This document shows positions 47,796 through 56,567 of a stretch of 64,000 nucleotides of DNA, piece after piece (positions within the stretch are counted from its first letter, which is position 1; every line of letters starts with the position of its first letter). The translations under genes and the position numbers were made by a program. Under the pieces are notes generated by a model. The model made no database searches and was not told where the DNA came from. It saw only the letters and a program-made list of their open reading frames with translations. This stretch comes from JAUIAS01 sp030425395 (GTDB lineage: Bacteria > Pseudomonadota > Alphaproteobacteria > Rhodobacterales > Rhodobacteraceae), in NCBI GenBank assembly GCA_043553855.1, contig CP121336.1, forward strand, positions 1,612,001-1,676,000, in the 5' to 3' direction.

Positions 47796-48845
47796 TCAAG
47801 CCGCGTCAAAGTCCAGAAGAAGCGTCTCAGAGGTTGGCCGCGCCTGACAAGCCAGTGTAAACCCGGCGTCAAGCTCCCACTGTTCAAGAGAATAATTCAC
47901 AGCCATTTCCGCGCGCCCTTCGGAAACCTTGCACCTGCATGTGCAGCACATTCCGCCCTTGCACGAATACGGCAGTTCAAGACCTTGACGCTCGGCGGCG
48001 GCGACGATGGTTTCATCGCCAGCCTCATATTGAAACTGACGGCGGGCACCGTCCAGAACCACTGTAACCGCAACACCAGCGGCCTCGGCAGCCTCGGCGG
48101 CGGCGGATTTAGGCGCGCGTGGTGCTTCTCCATCTTGGGTAAACCGTTCGAAATGCACCTTGCCACCATCGACCCCAAGCGTGTTGAGCGTCGCGGAAAC
48201 ATCGTCGATCATTTCACCCGGCCCACACAGAAAAACTCCATCTGCCCCGGCCAAATCAATCGCACCGGCGTTTGCCAACGCAGAAATTTTGTCCCCGTTG
48301 ATGCGCCCGTTGAGCAAGGCCACATCCTGCGGTTCGCGGCTCAGAACATGGACAAGGGTGAACCGATCAAGATAACGGTCCTTGAGCGCATCAAGCCGGT
48401 CACGGAACATGATCGTATCGGTCCGGCGGTTCCCATAAACCAAGGTTACCCGGGCACCCTGCGCCAACGCTTTGGCCGCGATCGCGACCATCGGCGTAAT
48501 CCCTGACCCCGCCGCAATGAGCACGATTTCTTCTTCTCCGCGATAAACAAACCGCCCCTCAGGGGCCATCACGCGCAGCGTCTGACCAGGGCGCAATGTC
48601 TGGGCAAAAGACGAAAAAACACCGTCCTCGACTCGCTTGATCCCAACGGTCAACGGCTCACCGGGTTGGCTCGCAATTGAATAGGACCGGCGCACATCGT
48701 CGCCCGAAACATCAGCGCGCAGCGTTAGATACTGCCCCGGTTGCCACTCAAAACTGGGCACAAGATTTTCCGGCACATCCAAGCTTACTGCGACCGCGTC
48801 AGCTGTTTCCGCGCGCACAGCAAGGATTTTCAAATCATGGAACAT
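47796..48845 (-). CDS. paaE: Phenylacetyl-CoA epoxidase reductase PaaE
   Basis: A 349-residue reductase. The N-terminal FAD domain has RRSYSIASQPGEPLTVGIKRV near 52, the NADPH domain has EEIVLIAAGSGITPMVAIAAKAL near 110 and VFLCGPGEMIDDV near 205, and the C-terminal plant-type 2Fe-2S ferredoxin shows LPYSCKGGMCCTCRCKVSEGRAEM near 300. It supplies electrons from NADPH to the PaaABCE epoxidase. The start at 48845 is set by GAGGAGG six bases upstream; it lies 11 bases beyond the paaD stop codon. It ends the paaABCDE run. Confidence 0.95.
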   Translation of the reverse strand: MFHDLKILAVRAETADAVAVSLDVPENLVPSFEWQPGQYLTLRADVSGDDVRRSYSIASQPGEPLTVGIKRVEDGVFSSFAQTLRPGQTLRVMAPEGRFVYRGEEEIVLIAAGSGITPMVAIAAKALAQGARVTLVYGNRRTDTIMFRDRLDALKDRYLDRFTLVHVLSREPQDVALLNGRINGDKISALANAGAIDLAGADGVFLCGPGEMIDDVSATLNTLGVDGGKVHFERFTQDGEAPRAPKSAAAEAAEAAGVAVTVVLDGARRQFQYEAGDETIVAAAERQGLELPYSCKGGMCCTCRCKVSEGRAEMAVNYSLEQWELDAGFTLACQARPTSETLLLDFDAA

Positions 48846-48855
48846 GTGCGCCTCC

Positions 48856-49341
48856 TCAGATGCACTTGAAATAATCAAAAGGTTCGGCGCAGGCTCTGCA
48901 CCGGTATTGCGCCTTGCAGGCAGTCGATCCGAACTCGCTCAGCTTTTCCGTGTTGGTCGAGGCGCATCTTGGACAGGTCACAGTGACTTCGCCAAAAAGG
49001 GCCATCTTGGATCCGGTGCCGTCCTGCGGTGGGGCAATGCCATAGGCTCGCAGCTTTTCGCGCCCCTCGTCGGTGATCCAGTCGGTGGTCCATGCTGGCG
49101 ACAGGACACGTTCGATCCGGGCGTCAAAACCGGCATCACGCAATGCGACCTCGATCGCCATCTCGATTGCCAAAGTGGCCGGACACCCCGAATAGGTTGG
49201 CGTCACCTTTGCAATGGCAACGCTGTCTTCCAACCGAACGTCCCGCAAAATACCCAGGTCAGCCACGGTGACACAGGGAACCTCAGGGTCCGGCACGGCC
49301 GCCGCCGCCGCCCACGCGCGCGCGGTCTCAGGATCTGCCAT
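48856..49341 (-). CDS. paaD: Phenylacetate degradation protein PaaD
   Basis: A 161-residue protein of the MIP18/PaaD type. It has VPDPEVPCVTVADLGILRDV near 20, VTPTYSGCPATLAIEM near 50 and a C-terminal zinc-ribbon with TCPRCASTNTEKLSEFGSTACKAQYRCRACAEPFDYFKC. PaaD is thought to help mature iron or iron-sulfur sites in the epoxidase system. The start at 49341 lies six bases after the paaC stop; a GTG-type start at 49353 would overlap paaC. Confidence 0.94.
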   Translation of the reverse strand: MADPETARAWAAAAAVPDPEVPCVTVADLGILRDVRLEDSVAIAKVTPTYSGCPATLAIEMAIEVALRDAGFDARIERVLSPAWTTDWITDEGREKLRAYGIAPPQDGTGSKMALFGEVTVTCPRCASTNTEKLSEFGSTACKAQYRCRACAEPFDYFKCI

Positions 49342-49346
49342 CACGC

Positions 49347-50081
49347 CTACCACGTGGCCCCCGGATGCGCGCGATAAACCGATTGCATCTCGGCCAGCAA
49401 ATGCCCCAATCCTTCACCATGACGCCCGTCACGACCACCAAGCTGGGGAAATTGCACCACGGGACGCGACAGACCCGCTTGTGCAAAAATATCGTCAATC
49501 GTGGTTTCCCACTGATCGCGAATGGCGGAGCGATCCGGCAAATCATCGACGTCTTGCGTCGCACCGGCCTCAAAAAGCTCACCTGTATAAGCGTGCAACG
49601 CCTCAACGGCATCCTTCATCCGTTGCGCGCTTTCCTCGGTCCCGTCACCCAGACGCACAACCCATTCTCCCGCGTGACGGATATGATAAGCCATTTCCTT
49701 GACCGCCTTGCCCGCAACACCGGCAATCACGGCGTCACCGCTTGCCTGCGCTGTCCGCCAATAGGGATGCATGAAAGCGGCGAAATATAACTGCCGCAGC
49801 ATCGTATGGGCAAAGTCCTCATTGGGCCGTTCGCACAAGAGCAGATTGCGGTATTCCCGCTCGCCCCGCAGATAGGCCATATCGTCCTCGCTACGCCCCT
49901 GACCTTCAAGCTGAGCCGCATAAGCATAGAGCGTGCGCGCCGTCCCGATCAGATCAAGCGCCATGTTCGGCATCGCCAGATCTTCCTCCAGCATCGGCGC
50001 ATGTCCGCACCATTCGCTGATCCGATGCCCCAGGACCAGATGATCATCTGCCAGCTCAAGAACCGCGTTGAACAGGGCCAT
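49347..50081 (-). CDS. paaC: Phenylacetyl-CoA epoxidase structural subunit PaaC
   Basis: A 244-residue all-helical protein of the PaaA/PaaC ferritin-like family that lacks the iron ligands. Typical stretches are LADDHLVLGHRISEWCGHAPMLEEDLAMPNMALDLIGTARTLY, YLRGEREYRNLLLCERPNEDFAHTMLRQLYF and KAVKEMAYHIRHAGEWVVRLGDGTEES. It packs with PaaA in the epoxidase core. The paaB stop TGA shares its last base with the paaC ATG (TGATG), so the genes are tightly coupled. Confidence 0.95.
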   Translation of the reverse strand: MALFNAVLELADDHLVLGHRISEWCGHAPMLEEDLAMPNMALDLIGTARTLYAYAAQLEGQGRSEDDMAYLRGEREYRNLLLCERPNEDFAHTMLRQLYFAAFMHPYWRTAQASGDAVIAGVAGKAVKEMAYHIRHAGEWVVRLGDGTEESAQRMKDAVEALHAYTGELFEAGATQDVDDLPDRSAIRDQWETTIDDIFAQAGLSRPVVQFPQLGGRDGRHGEGLGHLLAEMQSVYRAHPGATW

Positions 50082-50365
50082 CACATATGCCCCACTTCTT
50101 CAGGGATGTCGTAGAATGTCGGATGCCGATAGATCTTGTCCGACGTCGGCTCAAAATTCTCGTCCGCATGCGCGGGATCGCTGGCGGTTATTGCCTTGGA
50201 CGGCACCACCCAGATCGAATTCCCTTCACCGCGGCGAGTATAGACATCCCGCGCCGCTTGCACCGCCATTACTTCGTCTGCGGCGTGGATCGACCCGACA
50301 TGCTTGTGGCTGAGACCATTGCGGGGACGGATGAATACTTCCCAAAGAGGCACTTCACCTGACAT
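50081..50365 (-). CDS. paaB: Phenylacetyl-CoA epoxidase subunit PaaB
   Basis: A 94-residue protein, the normal length. It opens PLWEVFIRPRNGLSHKHVGSIHAADEVMAVQAARDVYTRRGEGNSIWVVPSKAITASDP, the standard PaaB fold. It bridges PaaAC heterodimers in the epoxidase. Its start lies 161 bases beyond paaA, a gap that contains a strong GC-rich hairpin, so paaB-E expression may be attenuated or driven separately from paaA. Confidence 0.96.
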   Translation of the reverse strand: MSGEVPLWEVFIRPRNGLSHKHVGSIHAADEVMAVQAARDVYTRRGEGNSIWVVPSKAITASDPAHADENFEPTSDKIYRHPTFYDIPEEVGHM

Positions 50366-50526
50366 GCGCCCACTCCTTCTTCTGGCTAAAAATACTCCGG
50401 GGGGTGCGGGGGGCTGGCCCCCCGCCGCTTTTCATGTGCACCCCTTGAGGGTGCCGGGACCGGCCCGTCGCGCCTGATTTTGCCCATTGCGGGGCACAAA
50501 CGGGGACACGCCCCAGCGCACAGACC
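50366..50526 (-). repeat. GC-rich palindrome between paaA and paaB
   Basis: The 161-bp gap holds an 8-bp perfect hairpin GCGGGGGG/CCCCCCGC (50406-50413 with 50418-50425). On the minus strand the hairpin is followed by ACCCCCCGGAGTATTTTTAGCCAGAAGAAGG and then the paaB start. I recall this kind of palindrome plus GGAGTATTTTTNGCCAGAA as a recurrent intergenic sequence in Rhodobacteraceae. It may act as an attenuator or RNA-stability element within the operon. Confidence 0.5.
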
Positions 50527-51510
50527 TTATTCAGCGGCCATTTTTCTTGCTTGGCGCTTTTCCGCATGGGCCAGCGCGGCGTCGCGGACCCATTTGCCAT
50601 CGTCCCACGCCTTCTTGCGCGCTTTGATGCGGTCCTTGGCCATAGGGCCGTGGCCCTTTACCACACGCCAGAATTCATCCCAGTCGATGGGCCCGTGATC
50701 ATAACCGCCCTTTTCCTCGTTCCATTTTAGGTCCGGGTCAGGGATGGTCAGGCCAAGGTATTCGGCCTGCGGCACGGTGGCGTCAATGAACTTCTGACGC
50801 AGCTCGTCGTTCGAGAATCGCTTGATCTTCCAGGTCATCGACTGGTCAGAGTGCTGGCTGTCGGCGTCGTGCGGGCCGAACATCATGATGGACGGCCACC
50901 ACCACAGGTTCAGGCTGTCCTGCGCCATTTCCTTTTGCTCGGGGGATCCTTGCGCCAGCGTCATCACGATCTCGTATCCCTGACGCTGGTGAAAGCTTTC
51001 TTCCTTGCATACGCGGATCATCGCGCGGGCATAGGGCCCAAAGGAGCACCGGCAGAGCGGTATCTGGTTCATGATGGCGGCACCGTCCACCAGCCATCCG
51101 ATGGTGCCGATATCGGCCCAGCTCAGCGTCGGGTAATTGAAGATCGACGAATACTTGGCGCGCCCATCGAGCAATTCCTCGGTCATCTCCTCGCGGGAGA
51201 CGCCCAGAGTTTCGGCCGCCGAATACAGGTAGAGCCCATGCCCGCCTTCATCCTGCACCTTGGCCAGCAAAGCCGCCTTGCGGCGCAGGGACGGCGCACG
51301 GGTGATCCAGTTGCCTTCCGGAAGCATACCGACAATCTCGGAGTGGGCGTGCTGTCCGATCTGGCGAACCAGCGTCCGGCGATAGCCTTCCGGCATTTCG
51401 TCGTTTGGCTCAATCTTTTCTTCCGCATCAATGCGGCGCTGGAACCGTTCCAGAAACTCGGGCGTTTCATTCGTGCGCCCGTCGGCACCGATCAATCCTT
51501 GGGAATACAT
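50527..51510 (-). CDS. paaA: Phenylacetyl-CoA epoxidase catalytic subunit PaaA
   Basis: A 327-residue diiron oxygenase subunit. Iron ligands appear in QIGQHAHSEIVGMLPEGNW (near 50-60), KVQDEGGHGLYLYSAAETLG (near 80) and RVCKEESFHQRQGYEIVM (near 170), as in PaaA. Substrate-side blocks include WWWPSIMMFGPHDADSQHS. It inserts one oxygen into phenylacetyl-CoA to give the 1,2-epoxide. The start at 51510 has GGAGGAGG seven bases upstream; frame extension to 51756 has no ribosome site and is rejected. First gene of the paaABCDE set. The other paa genes (paaG, Z, J, K) are not in the window. Confidence 0.96.
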   Translation of the reverse strand: MYSQGLIGADGRTNETPEFLERFQRRIDAEEKIEPNDEMPEGYRRTLVRQIGQHAHSEIVGMLPEGNWITRAPSLRRKAALLAKVQDEGGHGLYLYSAAETLGVSREEMTEELLDGRAKYSSIFNYPTLSWADIGTIGWLVDGAAIMNQIPLCRCSFGPYARAMIRVCKEESFHQRQGYEIVMTLAQGSPEQKEMAQDSLNLWWWPSIMMFGPHDADSQHSDQSMTWKIKRFSNDELRQKFIDATVPQAEYLGLTIPDPDLKWNEEKGGYDHGPIDWDEFWRVVKGHGPMAKDRIKARKKAWDDGKWVRDAALAHAEKRQARKMAAE

Positions 51511-51616
51511 GCAGCCTCCTCCAAAACCGTTGCCTGCAATATATGTTACAGAAAAGAACCGATCAACGTTTTTTTGTAACACTTGAATTTCCCTTCCGAT
51601 CAGGGGATCAATCCCA

Positions 51617-52474
51617 ATGACCAAGCATTTGATTTCCTTCGGACATGGATACAGCGCGCAGGCGCTATCACGCATTTTGTCCACGCAGGGCTGGACCGTG
51701 ACCGGCACCAGCCGAACCGAAGAACGCGACGCCGCGATTCGCGCCTCAGGGGCCACACCACTCAGATTTCCCGGCCCGGATGTCGGGCACGCACTGTCCA
51801 GAGCGACCCATATCCTTTCCTCTGTTGGCCCAAACGAAACTGGCGATCCGGTCCTCGCGGAATTGCGTGATGCGATTGCCCTGCGCGCACCGCATCTGGA
51901 ATGGGTGGGTTATCTCTCAACCACCGGCGTTTATGGCGATCATGGCGGGGGCTGGGTGGATGAAACCACTCCGCTGGCCCCATCCACACGGCGCGGAAAG
52001 TGGCGAAAGGCTGCCGAAGAAGAGTGGGCCGCCATTCCTGACCTGCCGCTGCACATCTTCCGGCTTGCGGGAATCTACGGGCCCGGGCGCGGCCCTTTTG
52101 CCAAGGTGCGCAACGGCACTGCGCGGCGAATCATCAAACAGGGTCAAGTGTTCAGTCGCACCCATGTAGAGGACATCGCGCAGGTTCTTGCCGCGTCCAT
52201 TGCACGTCCGAACCCGGGGTGCGCCTATAATGTCTGTGACGATGATCCTGCCCCACCTCAGGACGTGATTGCATTTGCAGCCGAATTGCTGGGGCTGCCG
52301 GTCCCGCCCGAGGTGCCATTCGAAGAAGCCGAGATGACGCCAATGGCGCGCAGCTTTTACGCCGAAAGCAAACGCGTTCGAAACACCCGCATCAAGGATG
52401 AACTGGGGGTCGTTTTGAAATACCCAACCTACCGAGAAGGACTGACCGCACTGGCTGCCGCAGAACGTGACTGA
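51617..52474 (+). CDS. SDR family NAD(P)-binding protein (YeeZ-like)
   Basis: A 285-residue atypical short-chain dehydrogenase. The Rossmann motif reads LISFGHGYSAQALSRIL, followed by THILSSVGPNETGDPVL, WVGYLSTTGVYGDHGGGWVDETTPLAP and FRLAGIYGPGRGPFAKVRNGTARRI. Such proteins resemble YeeZ and dTDP-sugar epimerases without a known substrate. It is on the opposite strand to paaA (106-bp gap between starts) and convergent with dxs, with adjacent stop codons. Confidence 0.88.
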   Translation: MTKHLISFGHGYSAQALSRILSTQGWTVTGTSRTEERDAAIRASGATPLRFPGPDVGHALSRATHILSSVGPNETGDPVLAELRDAIALRAPHLEWVGYLSTTGVYGDHGGGWVDETTPLAPSTRRGKWRKAAEEEWAAIPDLPLHIFRLAGIYGPGRGPFAKVRNGTARRIIKQGQVFSRTHVEDIAQVLAASIARPNPGCAYNVCDDDPAPPQDVIAFAAELLGLPVPPEVPFEEAEMTPMARSFYAESKRVRNTRIKDELGVVLKYPTYREGLTALAAAERD

Positions 52475-54403
52475 TCAGGCGCGTTTTTCGTCAATTCTGG
52501 CGATACCCAGCACATCGAGAACCTTGGCTTCGATGTGTTCGGCGTTCATTCCGGCAACGGCATACATGTCGGCCGGGCTTGATTGGTCAATAAAGATATC
52601 GGGCAGTACCATCGAGCGGAACTTCAGCCCGCGGTCAAATACGCCCTCTTCTGCCAATAGCTGCGCGACATGACTGCCAAAGCCGCCAACCGCCCCTTCC
52701 TCGATTGTAATCAGGGCCTCATGCTCCGCCGCCAGTCGCAAGATCAACTCGCGGTCCAGCGGTTTGGCAAAGCGGGCATCAGCGACCGTAGGCGTGATCC
52801 CTTTGGCTCCAAGCGTCTCGGCGGCTTTTTGCACCTCTTGCAAGCGGGTGCCGAACGACAACAACGCCACACCGCTCCCCTCGCTGATCAGGCGGCCTTT
52901 GCCGATCTCCAGCGGGACGCCACGTTCGGGCATATCCACCCCAACCCCTTCACCACGAGGAAAACGGAAAGCAATCGGCCCATCGTCATGCGCGGCGGCG
53001 GTGGCCACCATATGGACCAATTCCGCCTCATCGGCAGCCGCCATCACAACCATACCCGGAAGGTTGGCCAGATAGGCGATATCATAGCTTCCCGCATGTG
53101 TCGCACCATCAGCCCCCACCAGACCGGCGCGATCAATCGCAAAGCGGACCGGCAATCGCTGAATCGCCACATCGTGAACAACCTGATCATATCCCCTTTG
53201 CAGGAACGTCGAATACATCGCGCAAAAAGGCTTCATCCCGCCTGCGGCCATCGCAGCGGAAAAGGTCACGCCATGCTGTTCCGCGATCCCCACATCAAAG
53301 CACCGGCTGGGATAGCGTTCCGCAAACAGGTCAAGCCCGGTGCCGCCGGGCATCGCCGCTGTTACGGCGACGATCTTGTCGTCCTCCGCAGCCTCGCGCA
53401 GAAGGCTGTCTGCAAAGACCGAGGTATAGCTGGGCGCGTTGGACGGGGCCTTTTTCTGTTCGCCGGTCAGGACATCGAATTTCGCGGTGGCGTGGCCTTT
53501 GTCCCGGGCCCGTTCCGCAGGGGCGTATCCCTTGCCCTTCTTGGTCAACGCATGGATCAGAATCGGACCGGTGGCCCGCGATTTCACGGACCGCAGCAAC
53601 GGCAGCAACTGGCTCAAATCATGCCCGTCCACCGGGCCGAGATACGTAAAGCCCAACTGCTCGAACAGGGTGCCGCCCATGGCCATACCCTTAAGCATAT
53701 CCTTGGCCCGCTTGGCACCTTCGCGGAAGGGTTCAGGCAACAAAGACATCGCCCCCTTGGCCGCCGCCGTGAAATCCTGGAACGGAGCTTCGGAATACAG
53801 CCGGGTGAGATAGGCGCTCAGAGCCCCGACAGGAGGTGCGATTGACATGTCGTTGTCATTCAGGATCACGATCATGCGTTTGCCCAGATGGCCCGCATTG
53901 TTCATCGCTTCGAACGCCATGCCCGCACTCATGGAACCATCGCCAATCACGGCAATCGCATCACCGAGCCCTTCGGGAACCACGCCACCCAGATCACGGG
54001 CGACGCTAAAGCCCAGCGCCGCAGAAATGGAGGTAGAGCTGTGTGCGGCCCCGAACGGGTCATAGGGAGATTCAGAACGCTTGGTGAATCCGCTTAGTCC
54101 ATCCTTTTGGCGCAGGGTACGAATGCGATCACGCCGTTCAGTCAATATCTTGTGGGGGTAACACTGATGGCCCACGTCCCAGATCAACTTGTCACGAGGC
54201 GTGTCGAAAACAGCATGAAGCGCGACGGTCAATTCAACAACGCCCAGCCCGGCCCCAAGATGTCCGCCGGTTACCGACACCGCAGATACAGTTTCCGCAC
54301 GCAGTTCGTCCGCCACCTGCCGCAACTGAGCGTCACTCAGCCGCTTGAGGTCGGCAGGCTTGCGGATGGTATCCAGCAGCGGTGTTTTCGGTGTGTCGGA
54401 CAT
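52475..54403 (-). CDS. dxs: 1-deoxy-D-xylulose-5-phosphate synthase
   Basis: A 642-residue thiamine diphosphate enzyme. It has GGHLGAGLGVVELTVALH near 45, DVGHQCYPHKILTERRD near 75, the ThDP/Mg motif AVIGDGSMSAGMAFEAMNNAG near 150 and the transketolase-like part QHGVTFSAAMAAGGMKPFCAMYSTFLQRGYDQVVHDVA near 370-410. It condenses pyruvate and glyceraldehyde 3-phosphate, the first step of the MEP isoprenoid route. The start at 54403 follows a GGAGG-like site; an upstream in-frame start at 54508 lies within ispA. ispA ends 25 bp before it. Confidence 0.97.
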   Translation of the reverse strand: MSDTPKTPLLDTIRKPADLKRLSDAQLRQVADELRAETVSAVSVTGGHLGAGLGVVELTVALHAVFDTPRDKLIWDVGHQCYPHKILTERRDRIRTLRQKDGLSGFTKRSESPYDPFGAAHSSTSISAALGFSVARDLGGVVPEGLGDAIAVIGDGSMSAGMAFEAMNNAGHLGKRMIVILNDNDMSIAPPVGALSAYLTRLYSEAPFQDFTAAAKGAMSLLPEPFREGAKRAKDMLKGMAMGGTLFEQLGFTYLGPVDGHDLSQLLPLLRSVKSRATGPILIHALTKKGKGYAPAERARDKGHATAKFDVLTGEQKKAPSNAPSYTSVFADSLLREAAEDDKIVAVTAAMPGGTGLDLFAERYPSRCFDVGIAEQHGVTFSAAMAAGGMKPFCAMYSTFLQRGYDQVVHDVAIQRLPVRFAIDRAGLVGADGATHAGSYDIAYLANLPGMVVMAAADEAELVHMVATAAAHDDGPIAFRFPRGEGVGVDMPERGVPLEIGKGRLISEGSGVALLSFGTRLQEVQKAAETLGAKGITPTVADARFAKPLDRELILRLAAEHEALITIEEGAVGGFGSHVAQLLAEEGVFDRGLKFRSMVLPDIFIDQSSPADMYAVAGMNAEHIEAKVLDVLGIARIDEKRA

Positions 54404-54428
54404 GCGCGCCTCCTTGGTTCGGGCGGCT

Positions 54429-55334
54429 TCAGTTCCTGCGCGAGATAACGAAGCGTGCCGCTTCCCGCAAGGTCTCTGCCTCAGCGCCATAAGGAGAGAG
54501 ATCGTCACAGGCTTGTTCTATCAGATCAGTAGCGCGTCGTTTCGCAGCGTCTAGCCCCAGAAGCGAAACAAAGGTTGCCTTGCCTGCGGCGGAATCCTTG
54601 CCCACCGCCTTGCCAACAAGCTGCGCTTCACCTTCGACGTCCAGAACGTCATCCCATATCTGAAAGGCAAGCCCCAGATTGGTGCCGTAATCTTCGAGGA
54701 AAGCGGTGTTTTCCCCCGCCATCCGCGCACCGGCGCAGGCCGACCATGTAATCAGCGCACCGGTCTTACCCGCCTGCAATCGGGTGATTTCATCTATGGT
54801 CAAAGGCTCTTGCGCTGTTTCAGCCGCTATATCCATCGCCTGTCCGCCGACCATCCCCGCAACTCCTGCCGCACGCGACAGGGTCAACACCAGTTCGACA
54901 ATGGCTTGCGCGGCAAGCCCGCTATCGGCCACCAATTCGAACGCCAGGCTCTGCAACGCGTCGCCGGCAAGAACAGCGGTCGCCTCATCCCACTTGCGGT
55001 GCACTGTCGGTTGGCCACGGCGCATATCGTCATCGTCCATGCAGGGCAAATCGTCATGCACAAGGCTATAGCCATGCAGGCATTCAATCGCAGCGGCAAC
55101 GGCCGTGGACTGTTGCAAGCCCACCCCATGCAGACGGGCGCTTTCCATGACCAGGAAACCACGGATACATTTTCCGCCCTGCACGGCATACCTCATCGCC
55201 TTGGCGATTGGGCCGTCTTGTCGGTCAATCTCGGCGGCTATGTGGTCATCCGTCTGCGCGCGCGCGAGGTCAAGGGCGGCCTGCAACGGCAATCTGGGTG
55301 CAACCGGAACCGCAATCGTCGGAATGGGTTTCAT
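54429..55334 (-). CDS. ispA: Farnesyl diphosphate synthase
   Basis: A 301-residue prenyltransferase. The first aspartate-rich motif is LVHDDLPCMDDDDMRRGQPT (DDxxxxD type) near residue 85, the second is QIWDDVLDVEG near 225, and GGKCIRGFLV near 55 supplies isopentenyl diphosphate contacts. It builds C15 farnesyl diphosphate (possibly also geranyl diphosphate) from IPP and DMAPP. It lies between xseB and dxs, the arrangement common across proteobacteria. xseB ends six bases upstream. Confidence 0.95.
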   Translation of the reverse strand: MKPIPTIAVPVAPRLPLQAALDLARAQTDDHIAAEIDRQDGPIAKAMRYAVQGGKCIRGFLVMESARLHGVGLQQSTAVAAAIECLHGYSLVHDDLPCMDDDDMRRGQPTVHRKWDEATAVLAGDALQSLAFELVADSGLAAQAIVELVLTLSRAAGVAGMVGGQAMDIAAETAQEPLTIDEITRLQAGKTGALITWSACAGARMAGENTAFLEDYGTNLGLAFQIWDDVLDVEGEAQLVGKAVGKDSAAGKATFVSLLGLDAAKRRATDLIEQACDDLSPYGAEAETLREAARFVISRRN

Positions 55335-55340
55335 CCCCCG

Positions 55341-55583
55341 CTACTGCCCCTCTACAGGCTTTGTCCCGGTCGGTTCGCCGTCACCATCAAGAGTAATCGC
55401 CGCCACTTTCTCTTCGGCGGCTTTCAACGTCTCTTCGCAACGCTTCTTGAGCATGGCACCACGCTCATACAGGCTTATCGACTGATCCAGAGGCACATCC
55501 CCGCGTTCAAGCTGGTCCACAACACTCTCAAGCTCGCGCATGGCCTGTTCAAAGCTTAAATCGGATACGTTTGTCTGGGTCAT
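55341..55583 (-). CDS. xseB: Exodeoxyribonuclease VII small subunit
   Basis: An 80-residue acidic protein with the standard XseB core LSFEQAMRELESVVDQLERGDVPLDQSISLYERGAMLKKRCEETLKAAEEKVAAI. It forms coiled helices that bind several copies to XseA. XseA is not in this window. Its ATG shares four bases with the stop of the deacetylase-like gene (ATGA), so it is translationally coupled to it. An upstream in-frame start (55625) lies inside that gene and is rejected. Confidence 0.95.
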   Translation of the reverse strand: MTQTNVSDLSFEQAMRELESVVDQLERGDVPLDQSISLYERGAMLKKRCEETLKAAEEKVAAITLDGDGEPTGTKPVEGQ

Positions 55584-56506
55584 TTCGCGGCCTCTATCAA
55601 TTTCTGGACGTGCACCTTGGCACATTGCGCCAAGGCCGTCAGATCATAACCGCCTTCAAGGGTCGAGACCACCCGCCCGCCACACGTCCGAGCGGCAATG
55701 GCGCAGAGTTCCGCCGTCAGCCAAACAAAATCTTCCTCGTCCCAATTCAACTGGGCCAGCGGATCGTCCCGGTGCGCGTCAAACCCAGCGGAAATGATGA
55801 TCAGCTCGGGCGCAAAGGCCTCAAGGCGAGGGAAAACCTTGTCTATGTAGGCTTTGCGCATAGCGGCACCATCGCTGTCAGGGGGCAGCGGAACGTTCAC
55901 GATCGTATCGTGTGGACCGGTTTCCGTTTCGGCACCGGTTCCCGGCCACAGCGGCATCTGCTGCGATGTGATGACAAGCGCGCGGTCCTCGTCCCACAGG
56001 ATATCCTGCGTCCCATTTCCGTGATGGACATCGAAATCAACTACCGCCACGCGGTGCAACCCGTGTGCTCCAAGCGCATGTTTTGCGGCTATCGCGGCAT
56101 TTCCAAACAGGCAGAAGCCCATCGGAGTTTCCTTTTCCGCGTGGTGTCCGGGCGGACGGATTGCGGCGAAAGCATTGCCCACCTGCCCGCCTAGGACAAG
56201 ATCAACCGCCTTGACCGCGGCTCCTGCCCCCAAAAGCGCCGCGCGCCCGGATCCCGGCGACATCCATGTATCCCCGTCAATCTGGGTAATGCCCGACGAC
56301 GGTTCACGCGCCAGAATGGCATCTACATAAGTTTCGGGGTGGCATCGCAACAATGCCTCGCGCGTGACTTCGGGCGCAGTCACCTTCTGCAAGGCAAGCG
56401 GTTCAAGCGCATGGAGAACATGTGCAAGACGTTCGGTGCGTTCCGGATGTCCGTCCGGCGTGGTATGCCGCAGGCAATCCGCATGGGTCACAAGTGCAGT
56501 TGTCAT
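55580..56506 (-). CDS. Histone-deacetylase-superfamily hydrolase
   Basis: A 308-residue arginase/deacetylase-fold enzyme. Zinc and active-site motifs are AIRPPGHHAEKETPMGFCLFGNAAIAAKHAL near residue 125 (His-His pair), VAVVDFDVHHGNGTQDILW near 165 (zinc Asp and His), ITSQQMPLWPGTG, and IISAGFDAHRDDPLAQL near 250 (second zinc Asp). The ending VSTLEGGYDL supplies the Tyr region. Bacterial members deacetylate acetylpolyamines or acetylated proteins. It heads the xseB-ispA-dxs run; co-transcription is inferred from overlaps. The start at 56506 is 61 bases after the response regulator stop. Confidence 0.92.
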   Translation of the reverse strand: MTTALVTHADCLRHTTPDGHPERTERLAHVLHALEPLALQKVTAPEVTREALLRCHPETYVDAILAREPSSGITQIDGDTWMSPGSGRAALLGAGAAVKAVDLVLGGQVGNAFAAIRPPGHHAEKETPMGFCLFGNAAIAAKHALGAHGLHRVAVVDFDVHHGNGTQDILWDEDRALVITSQQMPLWPGTGAETETGPHDTIVNVPLPPDSDGAAMRKAYIDKVFPRLEAFAPELIIISAGFDAHRDDPLAQLNWDEEDFVWLTAELCAIAARTCGGRVVSTLEGGYDLTALAQCAKVHVQKLIEAAK

Positions 56507-56567
56507 GGTGATCGTTTTTTCTTTCTGGTTGCAGGCACAGGGCCAGCAAATCGGCCCGAGCATCTGG

